A stretch of DNA of 64,000 nucleotides from positions 5,987,322 through 6,051,321 of the forward strand of contig NZ_KB235922.1 in NCBI RefSeq assembly GCF_000332195.1, written 5' to 3'. Under the pieces are notes generated by a model, which had not been told where the DNA came from, made no database searches, and saw only the letters and a program-made list of their open reading frames with translations. Position numbers and translations under genes: made by a program. The stretch comes from Pleurocapsa sp. PCC 7319 (GTDB lineage Bacteria > Cyanobacteriota > Cyanobacteriia > Cyanobacteriales > Xenococcaceae). Below, in pieces: positions 19,571 to 28,069 of this stretch (the first letter of the stretch is position 1; every line of letters starts with the position of its first letter).

Positions 19571-20179
19571 TTAATGAGGATAATTACCTTGACGGGCATT
19601 GCTATCTGAACGAGGCTGAATTACTCCATAACCGCCATGATTACGAACGTAGATAACGTTGATTTCCCCTGTTTCGCTATTGTGAAACATGTAAAAGTCG
19701 TGATCGATAAGCTGAAGCTGTTCGAGGGCTTCTGAAGTAGTCATTGGTGGCATAGTAAAATACTTAGTTCTAACTACTGCTGCGGGTAACTCAGGATCTC
19801 GGTCGCTATCTAGTTCTTCTGTTTCTACTAAATCTTCTTCAATTATTTCATCTGTGCGTACAAAAGAGTGAGTCTTTTTGGCAAGATGCTTTTCTTTATA
19901 TTTGCGTAACTGACGGGCAATTTTATCAGCAACCATATCGATACTTGCATAGAGATTCTCACTTCCTTCTTGAGCCCGAATTACTGTCCCATTGGCAAAT
20001 ACCGTCACCTCAGCCTTATGTTTTCTTTCGATCCGAGAATTGCGAGCTACAGATAAATGAACATCTACTTTGCTAGTTATATTTTGAAAATGTTTAACTG
20101 CCTTTTCTAATTTTTGTTCAACGTAATCATGAATCGATTCTGTTACTGCAATATTATTTCCTTGGATCAAAAGCTTCAT
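19571..20179 (-). CDS. hpf: Ribosome hibernation promoting factor, long form (LrtA)
   Basis: Long-form HPF/LrtA, which dimerises 70S ribosomes in the dark or stationary phase. About 202 residues. The N-terminal ribosome-binding S30AE domain begins [20 protein letters not shown] and carries basic patches ([23 protein letters not shown]). An acidic linker follows, then the C-terminal dimerisation domain with [20 protein letters not shown] and [18 protein letters not shown]. An upstream in-frame ATG at 20197 exists, but GGAG just before the ATG at 20179 supports the latter. In other cyanobacteria lrtA is a light-repressed transcript with a long leader; the roughly 500-base gap upstream is consistent with that. 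Confidence 0.93.
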   Translation of the reverse strand: MKLLIQGNNIAVTESIHDYVEQKLEKAVKHFQNITSKVDVHLSVARNSRIERKHKAEVTVFANGTVIRAQEGSENLYASIDMVADKIARQLRKYKEKHLAKKTHSFVRTDEIIEEDLVETEELDSDRDPELPAAVVRTKYFTMPPMTTSEALEQLQLIDHDFYMFHNSETGEINVIYVRNHGGYGVIQPRSDSNARQGNYPH

Positions 20180-20197
20180 ACTTGTTACTCCATACAA

Positions 20198-20698
20198 TAC
20201 AGTTGAAAAGCCAAGAAAAAAGCTAATACAATGCTGCTCCTAAATTGTAGTAAGATATACAAGTCTTCTAATCTGAAAAACCAACTCTTTTAAAGAACTT
20301 TTAGTAGCTAATACTACTTTTTTCGATCTAGTAATGCATTTGTAAAATCATCATTCTTTAGGTACTGTAAAATCTGACTACACTTCATAGAGCGCGCCAT
20401 AGTCTTCATTAGAGTTGAATAAAAACACCTCCTACCCAAACAATTATGAATGATCAATTAAACTGATTAGGTTGAAATTAGACTTGTGTTAATTGAAAAC
20501 TTACTGAATTTAGATATTTATATTTGAGATAGTTTGCAGTTATATTTGTTCCTTGCAATTTCCTCAAGCAATAGCTTTTTTCTTAATAGCTTTATAGTTA
20601 TAAGATTAACACTTTGTATCGTGCAAAACATCAAATATACCAATTCTTTTTATGTTCTGTTACATTGATTGACATTTGTTTAATTCTGGAATTGCGAT
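20198..20698. promoter_or_regulatory. Divergent hpf/lipB control region, possible long hpf leader
   Basis: About 500 bases separate the divergent hpf and lipB starts with no credible ORF. Long 5' leaders controlling stability in the dark are known for lrtA in other cyanobacteria, so part of this region may be transcribed. The lipB-proximal end contains an RpaB-box-like repeat listed separately. Confidence 0.5.
20659..20676 (+). promoter_or_regulatory. HLR1-like (RpaB-box-like) direct repeat upstream of lipB
   Basis: GTTACATT, two bases, then TTGACATT. The published HLR1 consensus is a pair of KTTACAWW octamers separated by two bases; this site matches with one mismatch (G for T in the second half). 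It ends 22 bases before the lipB ATG. RpaB itself is encoded in this window at 45.0-45.7 kb. Functional binding is inference. Confidence 0.4.
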
Positions 20699-21376
20699 AT
20701 GATACCAAATCGAAGATATTGTGTCCTAAAAAATCTAAAACTAGTTAAATATACTGAAGCTTGGGCATATCAGCGATCGCTAGTAGACAAGAGAATCAAT
20801 AATCCCAATTTAAATGATGTCTTGGTTTTACTAGAACATCCTCCTGTATACACATTGGGAACAGGTTCAACAGTTGATTTTTTGAAGTTTGATCCGCAAG
20901 TAAGTGAATTTGAAGTTCATCGCATCGAAAGAGGTGGAGAAGTTACCTATCATTGTCCCAATCAATTAGTTGGCTATCCGATTCTGAATCTACGTTACTA
21001 TCAACAAGACTTGCATTGGTATCTTAGACAGTTAGAAGCAGTAATAATTAATACTGTTGCTAACTATGGTCTAAAAGCCTATCGTATTCCTGATTTAACA
21101 GGAGTATGGTTAGAAGAGAAAAAAATTGCTGCTATTGGCATCAAAGTCCGTCGCTGGATTACGATGCATGGTTTTTCCTTAAATGTTTGTCCCGATCTGA
21201 CTGGTTTCCAGCGGATTGTCCCCTGTGGTATTGTCGATAGACCCGTGGGGAGTTTAGCAGAATTTGTACCTCATATCACGTTAGATCGTGTTCGAGTTGA
21301 CATAGCAAAAGCTTTTGCAGAAGTATTTCAAGTAAAGTTAATTGAGGAAATTTCATCAGACACAGGTAAGAAATAA
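20699..21376 (+). CDS. lipB: Lipoyl(octanoyl) transferase LipB
   Basis: Transfers octanoate from acyl carrier protein to lipoyl domains of 2-oxoacid dehydrogenases and glycine cleavage H protein. The 225-residue protein shows [14 protein letters not shown], the [18 protein letters not shown] motif, the catalytic Lys142 ([12 protein letters not shown]) and catalytic Cys176 ([15 protein letters not shown]). All family landmarks are present. It is followed after only 6 bases by a HAD phosphatase gene, so the two are probably co-transcribed. An RpaB-box-like repeat precedes the start. Confidence 0.95.
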   Translation: MIPNRRYCVLKNLKLVKYTEAWAYQRSLVDKRINNPNLNDVLVLLEHPPVYTLGTGSTVDFLKFDPQVSEFEVHRIERGGEVTYHCPNQLVGYPILNLRYYQQDLHWYLRQLEAVIINTVANYGLKAYRIPDLTGVWLEEKKIAAIGIKVRRWITMHGFSLNVCPDLTGFQRIVPCGIVDRPVGSLAEFVPHITLDRVRVDIAKAFAEVFQVKLIEEISSDTGKK

Positions 21377-21382
21377 GAAATT

Positions 21383-22171
21383 ATGAGTCCAGCCAGATTG
21401 ACAGCAATCGATAATTATCATTGGGGAAATATTCGATTAATTGCCACCGATATGGATGGAACCCTGACCCAATCAGAAAAATTTGACTCTAACTTATTTA
21501 AAGCTTTGACAAGATTAGCTGCTAGTGAAGTAAGTGTTTTAATTGTAACGGGACGTTCCGCTGGATGGGTGCAAGCGATCGCCAATTATCTACCTGTATT
21601 AGGAGCAATATCGGAAAATGGTGGTTTACTCTATTGGAATCAAGATCCCCACCCACATTTAATTACCGAGATTAATCAGACTCAACATCGTCAGCAATTA
21701 AGCCAAGTATTTGAGCTACTCAAAAGTAAATTTCCCCAAATAAAAGAATCGGCTGATAATCATTTTCGCTTAACTGATTGGACTTTTGATGTTGCAGATT
21801 TAAATCAAACTGAATTAGAGCAACTTAATCATATTTGCCAGGCTGAAGGCTATGGATTTACTTACAGTACGGTGCAATGCCATATTAAACCATTGCATCA
21901 GGATAAAGCGATCGCTTTAAACAAGATTAGACAAGAATATTTTCCCCAGCTCAAACCAAAAGAAATAGTGACTATTGGTGATAGCCCTAATGATGAATCA
22001 TTATTTAATCCAGAGCAATTTCCTCTTTCGGTGGGAGTAGCTAATATCATGAGCTACAGCGATCGCCTTCAATATCTCCCTAAATATATTACTAATAAAT
22101 TTGCAGGAGAAGGATTTTGTGAACTAGCAGAATTAGTGATTAATCATCGTCAAAATAAATCCTGCACCTAA
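21383..22171 (+). CDS. HAD-superfamily hydrolase, Cof-like (class IIB) phosphatase
   Basis: 262 residues. HAD motif I is DMDGTL (within IATDMDGTLTQ), motif II is VTGRS, motif III includes the lysine of HQDKAIAL, and motif IV is TIGDSPNDESLF. The insertion between motifs II and III places it in the Cof/sucrose-phosphatase-like class. Substrate is unknown; relatives act on sugar phosphates or phosphorylated cofactors. It starts 6 bases after lipB and is probably translated from the same mRNA. Confidence 0.86.
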   Translation: MSPARLTAIDNYHWGNIRLIATDMDGTLTQSEKFDSNLFKALTRLAASEVSVLIVTGRSAGWVQAIANYLPVLGAISENGGLLYWNQDPHPHLITEINQTQHRQQLSQVFELLKSKFPQIKESADNHFRLTDWTFDVADLNQTELEQLNHICQAEGYGFTYSTVQCHIKPLHQDKAIALNKIRQEYFPQLKPKEIVTIGDSPNDESLFNPEQFPLSVGVANIMSYSDRLQYLPKYITNKFAGEGFCELAELVINHRQNKSCT

Positions 22172-22240
22172 ACCTATCTCTACAAAATGTTAGAAAGTGT
22201 CACTCATTAATTATCTGACCTTTACTTTGATGTAACTCTA

Positions 22241-22723
22241 TTAGCCTCCATACTGCCAGCCAGTGCTTTCTAATAACAGTTGATTACCTTCACGGTGGAT
22301 ACCAGAAGCGATTACTTCGCTGACACACACTGTATGGTCTCCTTCTTCCACTGTGTTCACTACTTTACATTCAATGTAACCGAGAGAATCTTTAATAATG
22401 GGACAACCTGTAGCTTCTCCCTCATAAAACTCGACATCTTCAAATTTATTGCCAACACGAGTTTTAGGTTTGAAAAAAGCTGCTGCCAGATCCTTTTGCC
22501 CATCTTCGAGAAAACTAATGGCAAATACTTTGGTATTTTCGATCATCTTATGGGAAGAAGTACCTTTTTTGACACAATTAACCACTAAAGGTGGCTCAAA
22601 AGAAGATTGCATCAACCAGCTAACAGTAAAACCATTCATTTCCTCCCCTTCTTTCACTCCACAGATGTATAATCCATGGGGAATCTTACGTAGCATTGTT
22701 TTTTTTGCCTGTTGATCCAACAA
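22241..22723 (-). CDS. Flavin reductase-like domain protein
   Basis: 160 residues with the FMN-binding split-barrel of the flavin reductase family: IPHGLYICGVKEGEEMNGFTVSWLMQSSFEPPLVV, then KKGTSSHKMIENTKVFAISFL and the C-terminal DHTVCVSEVIASG. In cyanobacteria this domain also forms the C-terminus of flavodiiron proteins; here it stands alone without the diiron or flavodoxin parts. It probably uses NAD(P)H to reduce flavin, but partner and substrate are unknown. Monocistronic, convergent with the HAD gene. Confidence 0.85.
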   Translation of the reverse strand: MLDQQAKKTMLRKIPHGLYICGVKEGEEMNGFTVSWLMQSSFEPPLVVNCVKKGTSSHKMIENTKVFAISFLEDGQKDLAAAFFKPKTRVGNKFEDVEFYEGEATGCPIIKDSLGYIECKVVNTVEEGDHTVCVSEVIASGIHREGNQLLLESTGWQYGG

Positions 22724-22827
22724 AGGTCTTACTCCTTAATTTAAAATTGTCTCGCAATAGTTTATCAAGCTTCAGGAACTCAAAAAACCTTCCTGAGTTA
22801 GAAATATTTGCTTTAAATTAATTAACT

Positions 22828-23442
22828 ATGAAAACTTTAGCCAGCAGATTGATTGGATTAACAGGAGGAATAGCTACAGGTAAAACTTCTGTGTCGGACT
22901 ACCTTAAAAATATATATAATTTACCCGTCTTAGATGCCGATATTTATGCTAGGGAAGCAGTAACTGAAAATTCACCAATATTAAAGGCAATTTTTAGTCG
23001 CTATGGTGATGTTATCAAACTTCCAGATCTCCGTCTTAATCGTGCTGTTCTAGGAGAGATTATTTTTAATAATTCAGCCGAAAAACAATGGTTGGAAAAC
23101 CAAATTCATCCCTATGTACGCGATCGCTTTGAACGAGAATTAAAACTAACTCAGCCTAAAACAAAAACAATAGTATTGGCTATCCCTTTATTATTTGAAG
23201 CCAAACTAACAGATCTGGTAACGGAAATTTGGGTAGTAACTTGCGATCGCCATTTACAGATTTCTAGATTACAGCAGCGTAACGGATTAACCTCTAAACA
23301 AGCAGCAGCAAGAATTGATAGTCAAATTCCACTCTCGAAAAAAGTTGCTGCAGCCGATGTGGTTTTGGACAATAATCTCGATTTAGAACACCTGTATTCA
23401 CAAGTAGATACTGCAATGCAATCAAATAACAATAAATATTAA
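22828..23442 (+). CDS. coaE: Dephospho-CoA kinase
   Basis: Last step of coenzyme A synthesis: phosphorylates the 3'-hydroxyl of dephospho-CoA. 204 residues, with P-loop GGIATGKT at residues 13-20, the DADIYAREAV segment, HPYVRDRF, the IPLLFEAKL motif and the lid region QISRLQQRNGLTSKQAAARI. Length and motif order are normal. The genome also encodes PanC at 1.96 kb, so two CoA-pathway enzymes lie in this window but in separate units. Confidence 0.95.
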   Translation: MKTLASRLIGLTGGIATGKTSVSDYLKNIYNLPVLDADIYAREAVTENSPILKAIFSRYGDVIKLPDLRLNRAVLGEIIFNNSAEKQWLENQIHPYVRDRFERELKLTQPKTKTIVLAIPLLFEAKLTDLVTEIWVVTCDRHLQISRLQQRNGLTSKQAAARIDSQIPLSKKVAAADVVLDNNLDLEHLYSQVDTAMQSNNNKY

Positions 23443-23656
23443 TTTTTATTACAATTTGCTTTTATTAGAAAAAGTGTAACAAAAGTTACAGAAAAAATGT
23501 ATTATCCTTTATGTGGAAACTAAAAAAATAATCGTCCAGTGCCAAACGAAAATTGGCTTTTTAACTTGTCTCCATAATTAAGCAAGTTGAGGATTACAAT
23601 CTACAAACTTTAAAAGGGAGACACATTGTAGATAGTTGTATTAAGAGGTAATAGAA

Positions 23657-23842
23657 ATGAAACTACAATTTCATGGCAAAACTTACGAAGCTCCCCATGT
23701 AGAATGGGATGTTAGCGAAGGTGAAGTTGGCGGAGTATATCGTGGTAAACCCTGGAAAGTCCATCACCTCAAAGAAAAACACCGCCACAATCACTCTCAC
23801 GCCAAACTAACTTATCGTGGTATTCATTACACTAAAGATTGA
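23657..23842 (+). CDS. DUF4278-type small protein
   Basis: 61 residues. Two related beta-strand motifs, LQFHGKTYEAP at the start and LTYRGIHYTKD at the end, with a middle YRGKPWKVHHL, match the DUF4278 pattern of small cyanobacterial proteins. The central region is histidine- and lysine-rich (KHRHNHSHAK), which could bind metal. Function is unknown. A good RBS (AAGAGGTAATAG) precedes the ATG. A perfect hairpin follows 20 bases after the stop. Confidence 0.8.
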   Translation: MKLQFHGKTYEAPHVEWDVSEGEVGGVYRGKPWKVHHLKEKHRHNHSHAKLTYRGIHYTKD

Positions 23843-23862
23843 TCTTACTCACAAGTACACTA

Positions 23863-23885
23863 GAGACATTTAACCCAAATGTCTC
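23863..23885 (+). terminator. Hairpin terminator-like structure after the DUF4278 gene
   Basis: GAGACATTT (23863-23871), loop AACCC, AAATGTCTC (23877-23885): a perfect 9-bp stem 20 bases after the stop. No clear U tract follows, so it may be a weak terminator or 3' stabiliser. Confidence 0.55.
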
Positions 23886-23974
23886 AGTTAATCTATAAAG
23901 ATGATCAAAACATAAAATATATTCAAAAATTTTTAAATTAAACTACTATCAATATTTAGTATTGTGAAATACTT

Positions 23975-24373
23975 ATGCGAAATTTATCTCACGCTCAACA
24001 CTGTACAAGCGAAAAATCACCTTTAGAAATAGTCGATGCAGAGATTGCTGTTTGTAGAAACAACATGAATTCTCAACATCTTTATCCTCGTCATATATCT
24101 CAGTGGGAAACAAAATCCCATAGGAATAGCATCAATCAGTTTAGTTACGCGCCAAAAGTCTGTCAGATGAATACTTATACAACTCAGACTACGACTAACT
24201 TGCCATTAAACATCTTAAAATATCAATTGAGCGATCGCCAAGCGAAACAAAAACATCTGGAAAATATACGTCGGAACTTAAATCGCCGTTTACAAGTAGC
24301 AATAGCTCAGGGAAACCTTCCGCTAGTTAATATCTTGCAAAAAGAGTCTCAGCAACTAGAAACTAGTGTTTAA
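23975..24373 (+). CDS. Small hypothetical protein with basic C-terminal helix
   Basis: 132 residues, not recognised by name. The N-terminal 75 residues look disordered (rich in S, H, N, T). The C-terminal 55 residues form a likely amphipathic helix pair: LKYQLSDRQAKQKHLENIRR, then LNRRLQVAIAQGNLPLVNIL. A similar C-terminal helix pattern occurs in small cyanobacterial proteins, but I cannot name a function. Monocistronic by spacing. Confidence 0.6.
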   Translation: MRNLSHAQHCTSEKSPLEIVDAEIAVCRNNMNSQHLYPRHISQWETKSHRNSINQFSYAPKVCQMNTYTTQTTTNLPLNILKYQLSDRQAKQKHLENIRRNLNRRLQVAIAQGNLPLVNILQKESQQLETSV

Positions 24374-24523
24374 TGTTGTTCAAGATAATTTAGGAGTTTG
24401 AAGTCTGAATACAATTACTGGCACTTAGTTTGATTTACGCCAGTTCGACAAAAGATATTTTGGTAGCAATTCTCGAAAATATCCCCAATTGTTGATGCTG
24501 ACAAGAACGAAAAACATACCCTA

Positions 24524-24551
24524 TTGCCTGTTGCCTGTTGCCGATTGCCTA
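24524..24551. repeat. Heptamer tandem repeat (TTGCCTG), short array
   Basis: Four heptamer units: TTGCCTG twice, then TTGCCGA and TTGCCTA. The same unit forms a much longer array at 25582-25658, and the two arrays in the same orientation bracket the genes at 24.58-25.55 kb. Confidence 0.85.
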
Positions 24552-24583
24552 CTTCTTACCATTGAATTTTATACTTATCGAAT

Positions 24584-24967
24584 TCACGTTGATTTGGTAT
24601 TCAGGTATTGGCGTAAACGAAATAAACTGAAAGTTTGACCAAGATTAAGTGGTAGCATGGATACTCCTTCCAGGCGAGATTGTAACCATCCATCACCCCA
24701 AGACCATTCATGATAGCCATCTATGCCTTTGCTTAGTAACAAGCGTAGACAATTATCTCCAACTAATTCTACCTGATGTTCAATTTCAATTAATCCAATA
24801 GAGCTAATAAAAGTATCTCCAGTGTTCAATTGACCTGATAGAGAAGTAAAATTTTGTGGCCACATCCACTGTTTTAGGCGATCGCTTTCTATTAGACTTT
24901 CTCGAATAGCTTCTTCTTTAGCGTCTACTTCAATGCGCAAATTACTTTGCTGAAAACTTCCTAACAT
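24584..24967 (-). CDS. SRPBCC-like hypothetical protein
   Basis: About 127 residues from the ATG at 24967 (an in-frame start at 25045 adds 26 residues that look non-conserved). The pattern of an N-terminal strand (SNLRIEVDAKEEAIRESLIE), KQWMWPQNF, IEHQVELVGDNCLRLLLSKG and a C-terminal amphipathic helix (SLFRLRQYL) is consistent with the START/SRPBCC ligand-binding fold. Ligand unknown. Divergent from the VOC-family gene at 25.09 kb, and both are bracketed by TTGCCTG repeat arrays. Confidence 0.55.
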   Translation of the reverse strand: MLGSFQQSNLRIEVDAKEEAIRESLIESDRLKQWMWPQNFTSLSGQLNTGDTFISSIGLIEIEHQVELVGDNCLRLLLSKGIDGYHEWSWGDGWLQSRLEGVSMLPLNLGQTFSLFRLRQYLNTKST

Positions 24968-25090
24968 ACTTTTTATTAATGTTGGTTTCTTGATTGATAT
25001 CAGTGGATCTATGTTAATTGTATAGATGTTGGCCAAAAATAACATCGAGTCCTATCAAGTTGCATTCAATAAAAACACCAGAAAAATACG

Positions 25091-25552
25091 ATGGTTAGCC
25101 CAAAATTGAAATCTGCTGGAATTAAGGTTGGAAGTTTACGCAAGATACATCATATTGCTCTCAACGTTCAAGATATGAATGCGTCAAAGCATTTCTATGG
25201 AAAAATTTTAGGCTTGCATGAGCTACAGGGAGAAGAAGTTCCCTCAACTTTAGTTGAGTTAGTTGCAGCAGGAAAAGTCACCAATTTTCAAACCCCTGAC
25301 GGGACGATCATCGATTTATTTTGGGAGCCTAATTTATTACCTCCAGATCCAGATCCAGATCGAGGTTTTACCCGTGCCAACCATTTAGCGTTTGATATCA
25401 AACCAGAGCTATTTGACAAAGCTGTAGCAGTAATCAAACAAAATCAAATCGCGATCGCCTTAGATGTGGTGACTCGTCCTACTGGTAGGGGTTTTTATTT
25501 CTACGATCCAGATGGTTTTATGATCGAGATACGCTGCGATCCTCTAAAGTAA
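25091..25552 (+). CDS. VOC (glyoxalase/bleomycin-resistance/dioxygenase) family protein
   Basis: 153 residues with two paired beta-alpha-beta-beta-beta modules. The first starts KIHHIALNVQDMNASKHFYG with LGLHELQG, the second includes ANHLAFDIKPELFDKAV and ends in YFYDPDGFMIEIR. His in each module and the final Glu are positioned as metal ligands in the superfamily. Specific activity cannot be assigned: glyoxalase I, extradiol dioxygenase and resistance proteins share the fold. Confidence 0.83.
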   Translation: MVSPKLKSAGIKVGSLRKIHHIALNVQDMNASKHFYGKILGLHELQGEEVPSTLVELVAAGKVTNFQTPDGTIIDLFWEPNLLPPDPDPDRGFTRANHLAFDIKPELFDKAVAVIKQNQIAIALDVVTRPTGRGFYFYDPDGFMIEIRCDPLK

Positions 25553-25581
25553 TAGCAATCCTAAATGAAATGAGAGAAAAA

Positions 25582-25658
25582 TTGCCTGTTGCCTGTTGCC
25601 TGTTGCCTGTTGCCTGTTGCCTGTTGCCTGTTGCCTGTTGCCTGTTGCCCGTTGCCTA
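25582..25658. repeat. Heptamer tandem repeat array (TTGCCTG), nine perfect units plus two variants
   Basis: Nine consecutive perfect TTGCCTG units occupy 25582-25644, followed by TTGCCCG and TTGCCTA, then decaying TTCCC-type units. This is a classic heptameric STRR of cyanobacteria and a likely site of copy-number variation. Confidence 0.92.
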
Positions 25659-25821
25659 TTCCCTATTCCCTGTCCATTTACAGCAATTTCCAATTCAAAT
25701 AGGATTACTAAAGTATAAAGGTATTTAAATGGCTGAATTCCGTTATCTGAAGTTTTTAGTTTTTGGCACTCTTTTTGAAACTAAAAACTAAAAATTAATG
25801 ACTAACGACTAAGAACTTTAT

Positions 25822-27288
25822 TTATTGATTTAATATCTGAGATAGTTTTAAGATACCTTGCTCTATTTGAGTTTCTTCTAGCTGAGCATAACCAAAGATA
25901 AATTCTCCTTGGTGTTGAGGTAGCAAATAATATTCTCTAGCACTTATCAAGCCAATTCCGACTGCTGACGCTTTTTGAATGACAAGATCATCTGATAAAA
26001 CCGTTTTAATTCTGATCATTACATGAATACCTGCATTTTCTCCGAGGATAGTTACCCTCTCGCCAAAATAATTCTGAAAAGCTCTAATTAAAACTTGGCG
26101 ACGCAAATTGTAAAGATGCCGCATTCGCCGAATGTGTCGTTCAAAATTTCCTTCGGCAATCCAGTCTCTAAGCGCATACTGTTCTAAAATTGGACAAAAG
26201 CGATCGCATAACCATTTAGCACGACTCACCAAAGATATCCAGGATTGTGGTACAACCAAATATCCAATTCTTAAGGAGGGAAAGACAATTTTGGAGAAAG
26301 TACCAATATAAATTACAGATTGGCTTCGATCCATTCCTTGTAAAGCAGGAATAGGCTGTTCTCCATAACGATACTCGCTGTCGTAATCATCCTCAATAAT
26401 TAGCGTATTTGTCTCTTGCGCCCATTGAAGGAGTGCGATTCTCTGAGGTAAAGACAAAGTAACCCCTGTAGGAAATTGATGAGAGGGGGTTACATAAACC
26501 AATTTAAATTTTTGATGGTATTTATTAAGAACAGATACATCGATACCTTCGGAGTTCACAGTTATAGGTTGCAAATTAGCCCTTTGTCCCATAAAGCAGT
26601 AGCGTGCGCCAAGATAACCAGGTTCTTCTATTGCCACCCAATCTTCAGGCTCTAATACTAAACGGGAAATTAAGTCTAATGCTTGCTGAGAGCCATTAAC
26701 AATAATTACTTGTTCTGGAGTACATTGAACTGCACGAGAACGTCCTAAATAGTTAGCAATTTCCACTCGGAGGGGATAATATCCAACAGCATCAGAAGCA
26801 TAATTTAGCAGAGCTGGAGATTGTTGACAATGACGAATCAGAAACTTACGCCATTGTTGCATGGGAAAATACTCTATCGCAGGATTGCCATAGCGAAAAC
26901 TAATAGCATGATCTGGTTCTGAAACTTGTAAATTGCCAATAGAAGTTAAATTTTGAGCAAATTGAGATAAGCAAGATTTTACTAATGTTTTGCTAATTAC
27001 AGGCTCTATTGGCGTTGATTGTAGCCACTCATCAGGTATTTGATGACAGACATAAGTACCACTACCACGGCGAGTTTCTAAGTAACCTTCACTTTCTAGC
27101 TGTTCGTAGCTTTGAGTAACTGTAGAACGAGAAACAGTTAAAGACTTTGCCAAGCTGCGAGATGAAGGTAGTTTTTGATTTGGCTTGAGTTTTCCTTCCA
27201 ATACTGCCAGTCGAATTTTCTCGGTTAATTGTTGATACAGAGGCGTTGTAGAAATTCGATCTAGGTTAATAGCTAAATCCATAATCAA
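25822..27288 (-). CDS. MocR-type transcriptional regulator (GntR HTH fused to aminotransferase-like domain), PdxR-like
   Basis: 488 residues. The N-terminal winged HTH of the GntR family (PLYQQLTEKIRLAVLEGKLK, then LPSSRSLAKSLTVSRSTVTQ) is joined to a fold-type I aminotransferase-like domain. The PLP lysine lies in YIGTFSKIVFPSLRIGYLV, preceded by IIEDDYDSEYRY. MocR regulators sense PLP or amino-group ligands instead of catalysing transamination. It is divergent from a pyridoxamine-phosphate-oxidase-like gene across 95 bases containing two AAGTGG direct repeats, an arrangement consistent with a PdxR-like regulator of vitamin B6 metabolism. That specific role is inference. Confidence 0.9.
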   Translation of the reverse strand: MIMDLAINLDRISTTPLYQQLTEKIRLAVLEGKLKPNQKLPSSRSLAKSLTVSRSTVTQSYEQLESEGYLETRRGSGTYVCHQIPDEWLQSTPIEPVISKTLVKSCLSQFAQNLTSIGNLQVSEPDHAISFRYGNPAIEYFPMQQWRKFLIRHCQQSPALLNYASDAVGYYPLRVEIANYLGRSRAVQCTPEQVIIVNGSQQALDLISRLVLEPEDWVAIEEPGYLGARYCFMGQRANLQPITVNSEGIDVSVLNKYHQKFKLVYVTPSHQFPTGVTLSLPQRIALLQWAQETNTLIIEDDYDSEYRYGEQPIPALQGMDRSQSVIYIGTFSKIVFPSLRIGYLVVPQSWISLVSRAKWLCDRFCPILEQYALRDWIAEGNFERHIRRMRHLYNLRRQVLIRAFQNYFGERVTILGENAGIHVMIRIKTVLSDDLVIQKASAVGIGLISAREYYLLPQHQGEFIFGYAQLEETQIEQGILKLSQILNQ

Positions 27289-27290
27289 CC

Positions 27291-27323
27291 AAGTGGACTG
27301 ATCTAAAATGCCAAAAGTGGCTC
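27291..27323. promoter_or_regulatory. Candidate MocR/PdxR operator (AAGTGG direct repeats)
   Basis: AAGTGGACT at 27291-27299 and AAAGTGGCTCT at 27314-27324 form direct repeats 24 bases apart, in the 95-base region between the divergent MocR gene and PNPOx-like gene. They resemble the AAAGTGG-type boxes reported for PdxR in other bacteria. Binding is inferred. Confidence 0.5.
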
Positions 27324-27383
27324 TTGAATCATACCAATATTTTTCTTATTTTAGTGAGAGAAACATAAATACCAAAACAACCG

Positions 27384-28049
27384 ATGTCTGATTCTAATAA
27401 TCTTAAAGTCACTAAACGGAGTAAAGTTAGACGTTTACCCAAACGAGGTAGTCAAGAGCGAGAACTTATTTACAATATCTTAGATGAAGCACTGGTGGCT
27501 CATGTCGGATTCACTGTCGATAATCAGCCCTTCGTCATCCCAATGGCATATGGTAGGGAAGGCGATCGCCTATATCTTCATGGTTCTTCTGTTAGTCGTC
27601 TGCTTAAAACCCTAGAACAAGGTGTTGATGTCTGCTTCACCGTGACGTTGTTAGATGGACTGGTAATTGCTCGCTCTTTGTTTCATCACTCAATGAATTA
27701 TCGTTCTGTAGTCTTGTTTGGCAAAGCAAAGTTAGTTGAAAGTGAAGCCGAGAAAATGAATGCTCTACAAGCTTTTTCAGAACAAATGATTTCTGGACGT
27801 TGGTCAGATGCCCGTATTCCTAATTCCCAAGAATTAAAAGCCACAAAAATTCTCTCTTTTCCGATTGAAGAAGGTTCAGCTAAAGTCCGTACTGGACCAC
27901 CATCAGATGATTTAGAAGACTATGCTTTACCTATTTGGGCAGGGGAATTACCCCTAAAATTAACAGCAGGAGTTCCAGTTTTTGATCCAAAGCTTGCTTC
28001 GAATATTGCAATACCTGAATACCTAACTAATTATCACCGAGGAGTATAA
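27384..28049 (+). CDS. Pyridoxamine 5'-phosphate oxidase-family flavin-binding protein
   Basis: 221 residues. The split-barrel FMN-binding fold is recognisable: ELIYNILDEALVAHVGFTVD, then QPFVIPMAYGREGDRLYLHG, SSVSRLLKTL, and the HHSMNYRSVVLFGKAKLVE strand. The family contains PNPOx-like flavin-nucleotide-binding proteins, often paired with MocR regulators, as here. It might oxidise a B6 vitamer or act as a flavin reductase. The ATG gives MSDSNNLK; the following basic stretch (KRSKVRRLPKRG) is usual for this subfamily. Ends 20 bases from the convergent clpB stop. Confidence 0.86.
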   Translation: MSDSNNLKVTKRSKVRRLPKRGSQERELIYNILDEALVAHVGFTVDNQPFVIPMAYGREGDRLYLHGSSVSRLLKTLEQGVDVCFTVTLLDGLVIARSLFHHSMNYRSVVLFGKAKLVESEAEKMNALQAFSEQMISGRWSDARIPNSQELKATKILSFPIEEGSAKVRTGPPSDDLEDYALPIWAGELPLKLTAGVPVFDPKLASNIAIPEYLTNYHRGV

Positions 28050-28069
28050 AAAGCAATCTTTAATTATGT

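Noticed and set aside
22449-22715. Plus-strand ORF inside the flavin reductase gene
   Set aside because: Shadow of the real minus-strand gene, with composition typical of an antisense frame.
25582-25658. Possible CRISPR array
   Set aside because: Units are 7-base tandem repeats with no spacers, and no cas genes are present in the window.
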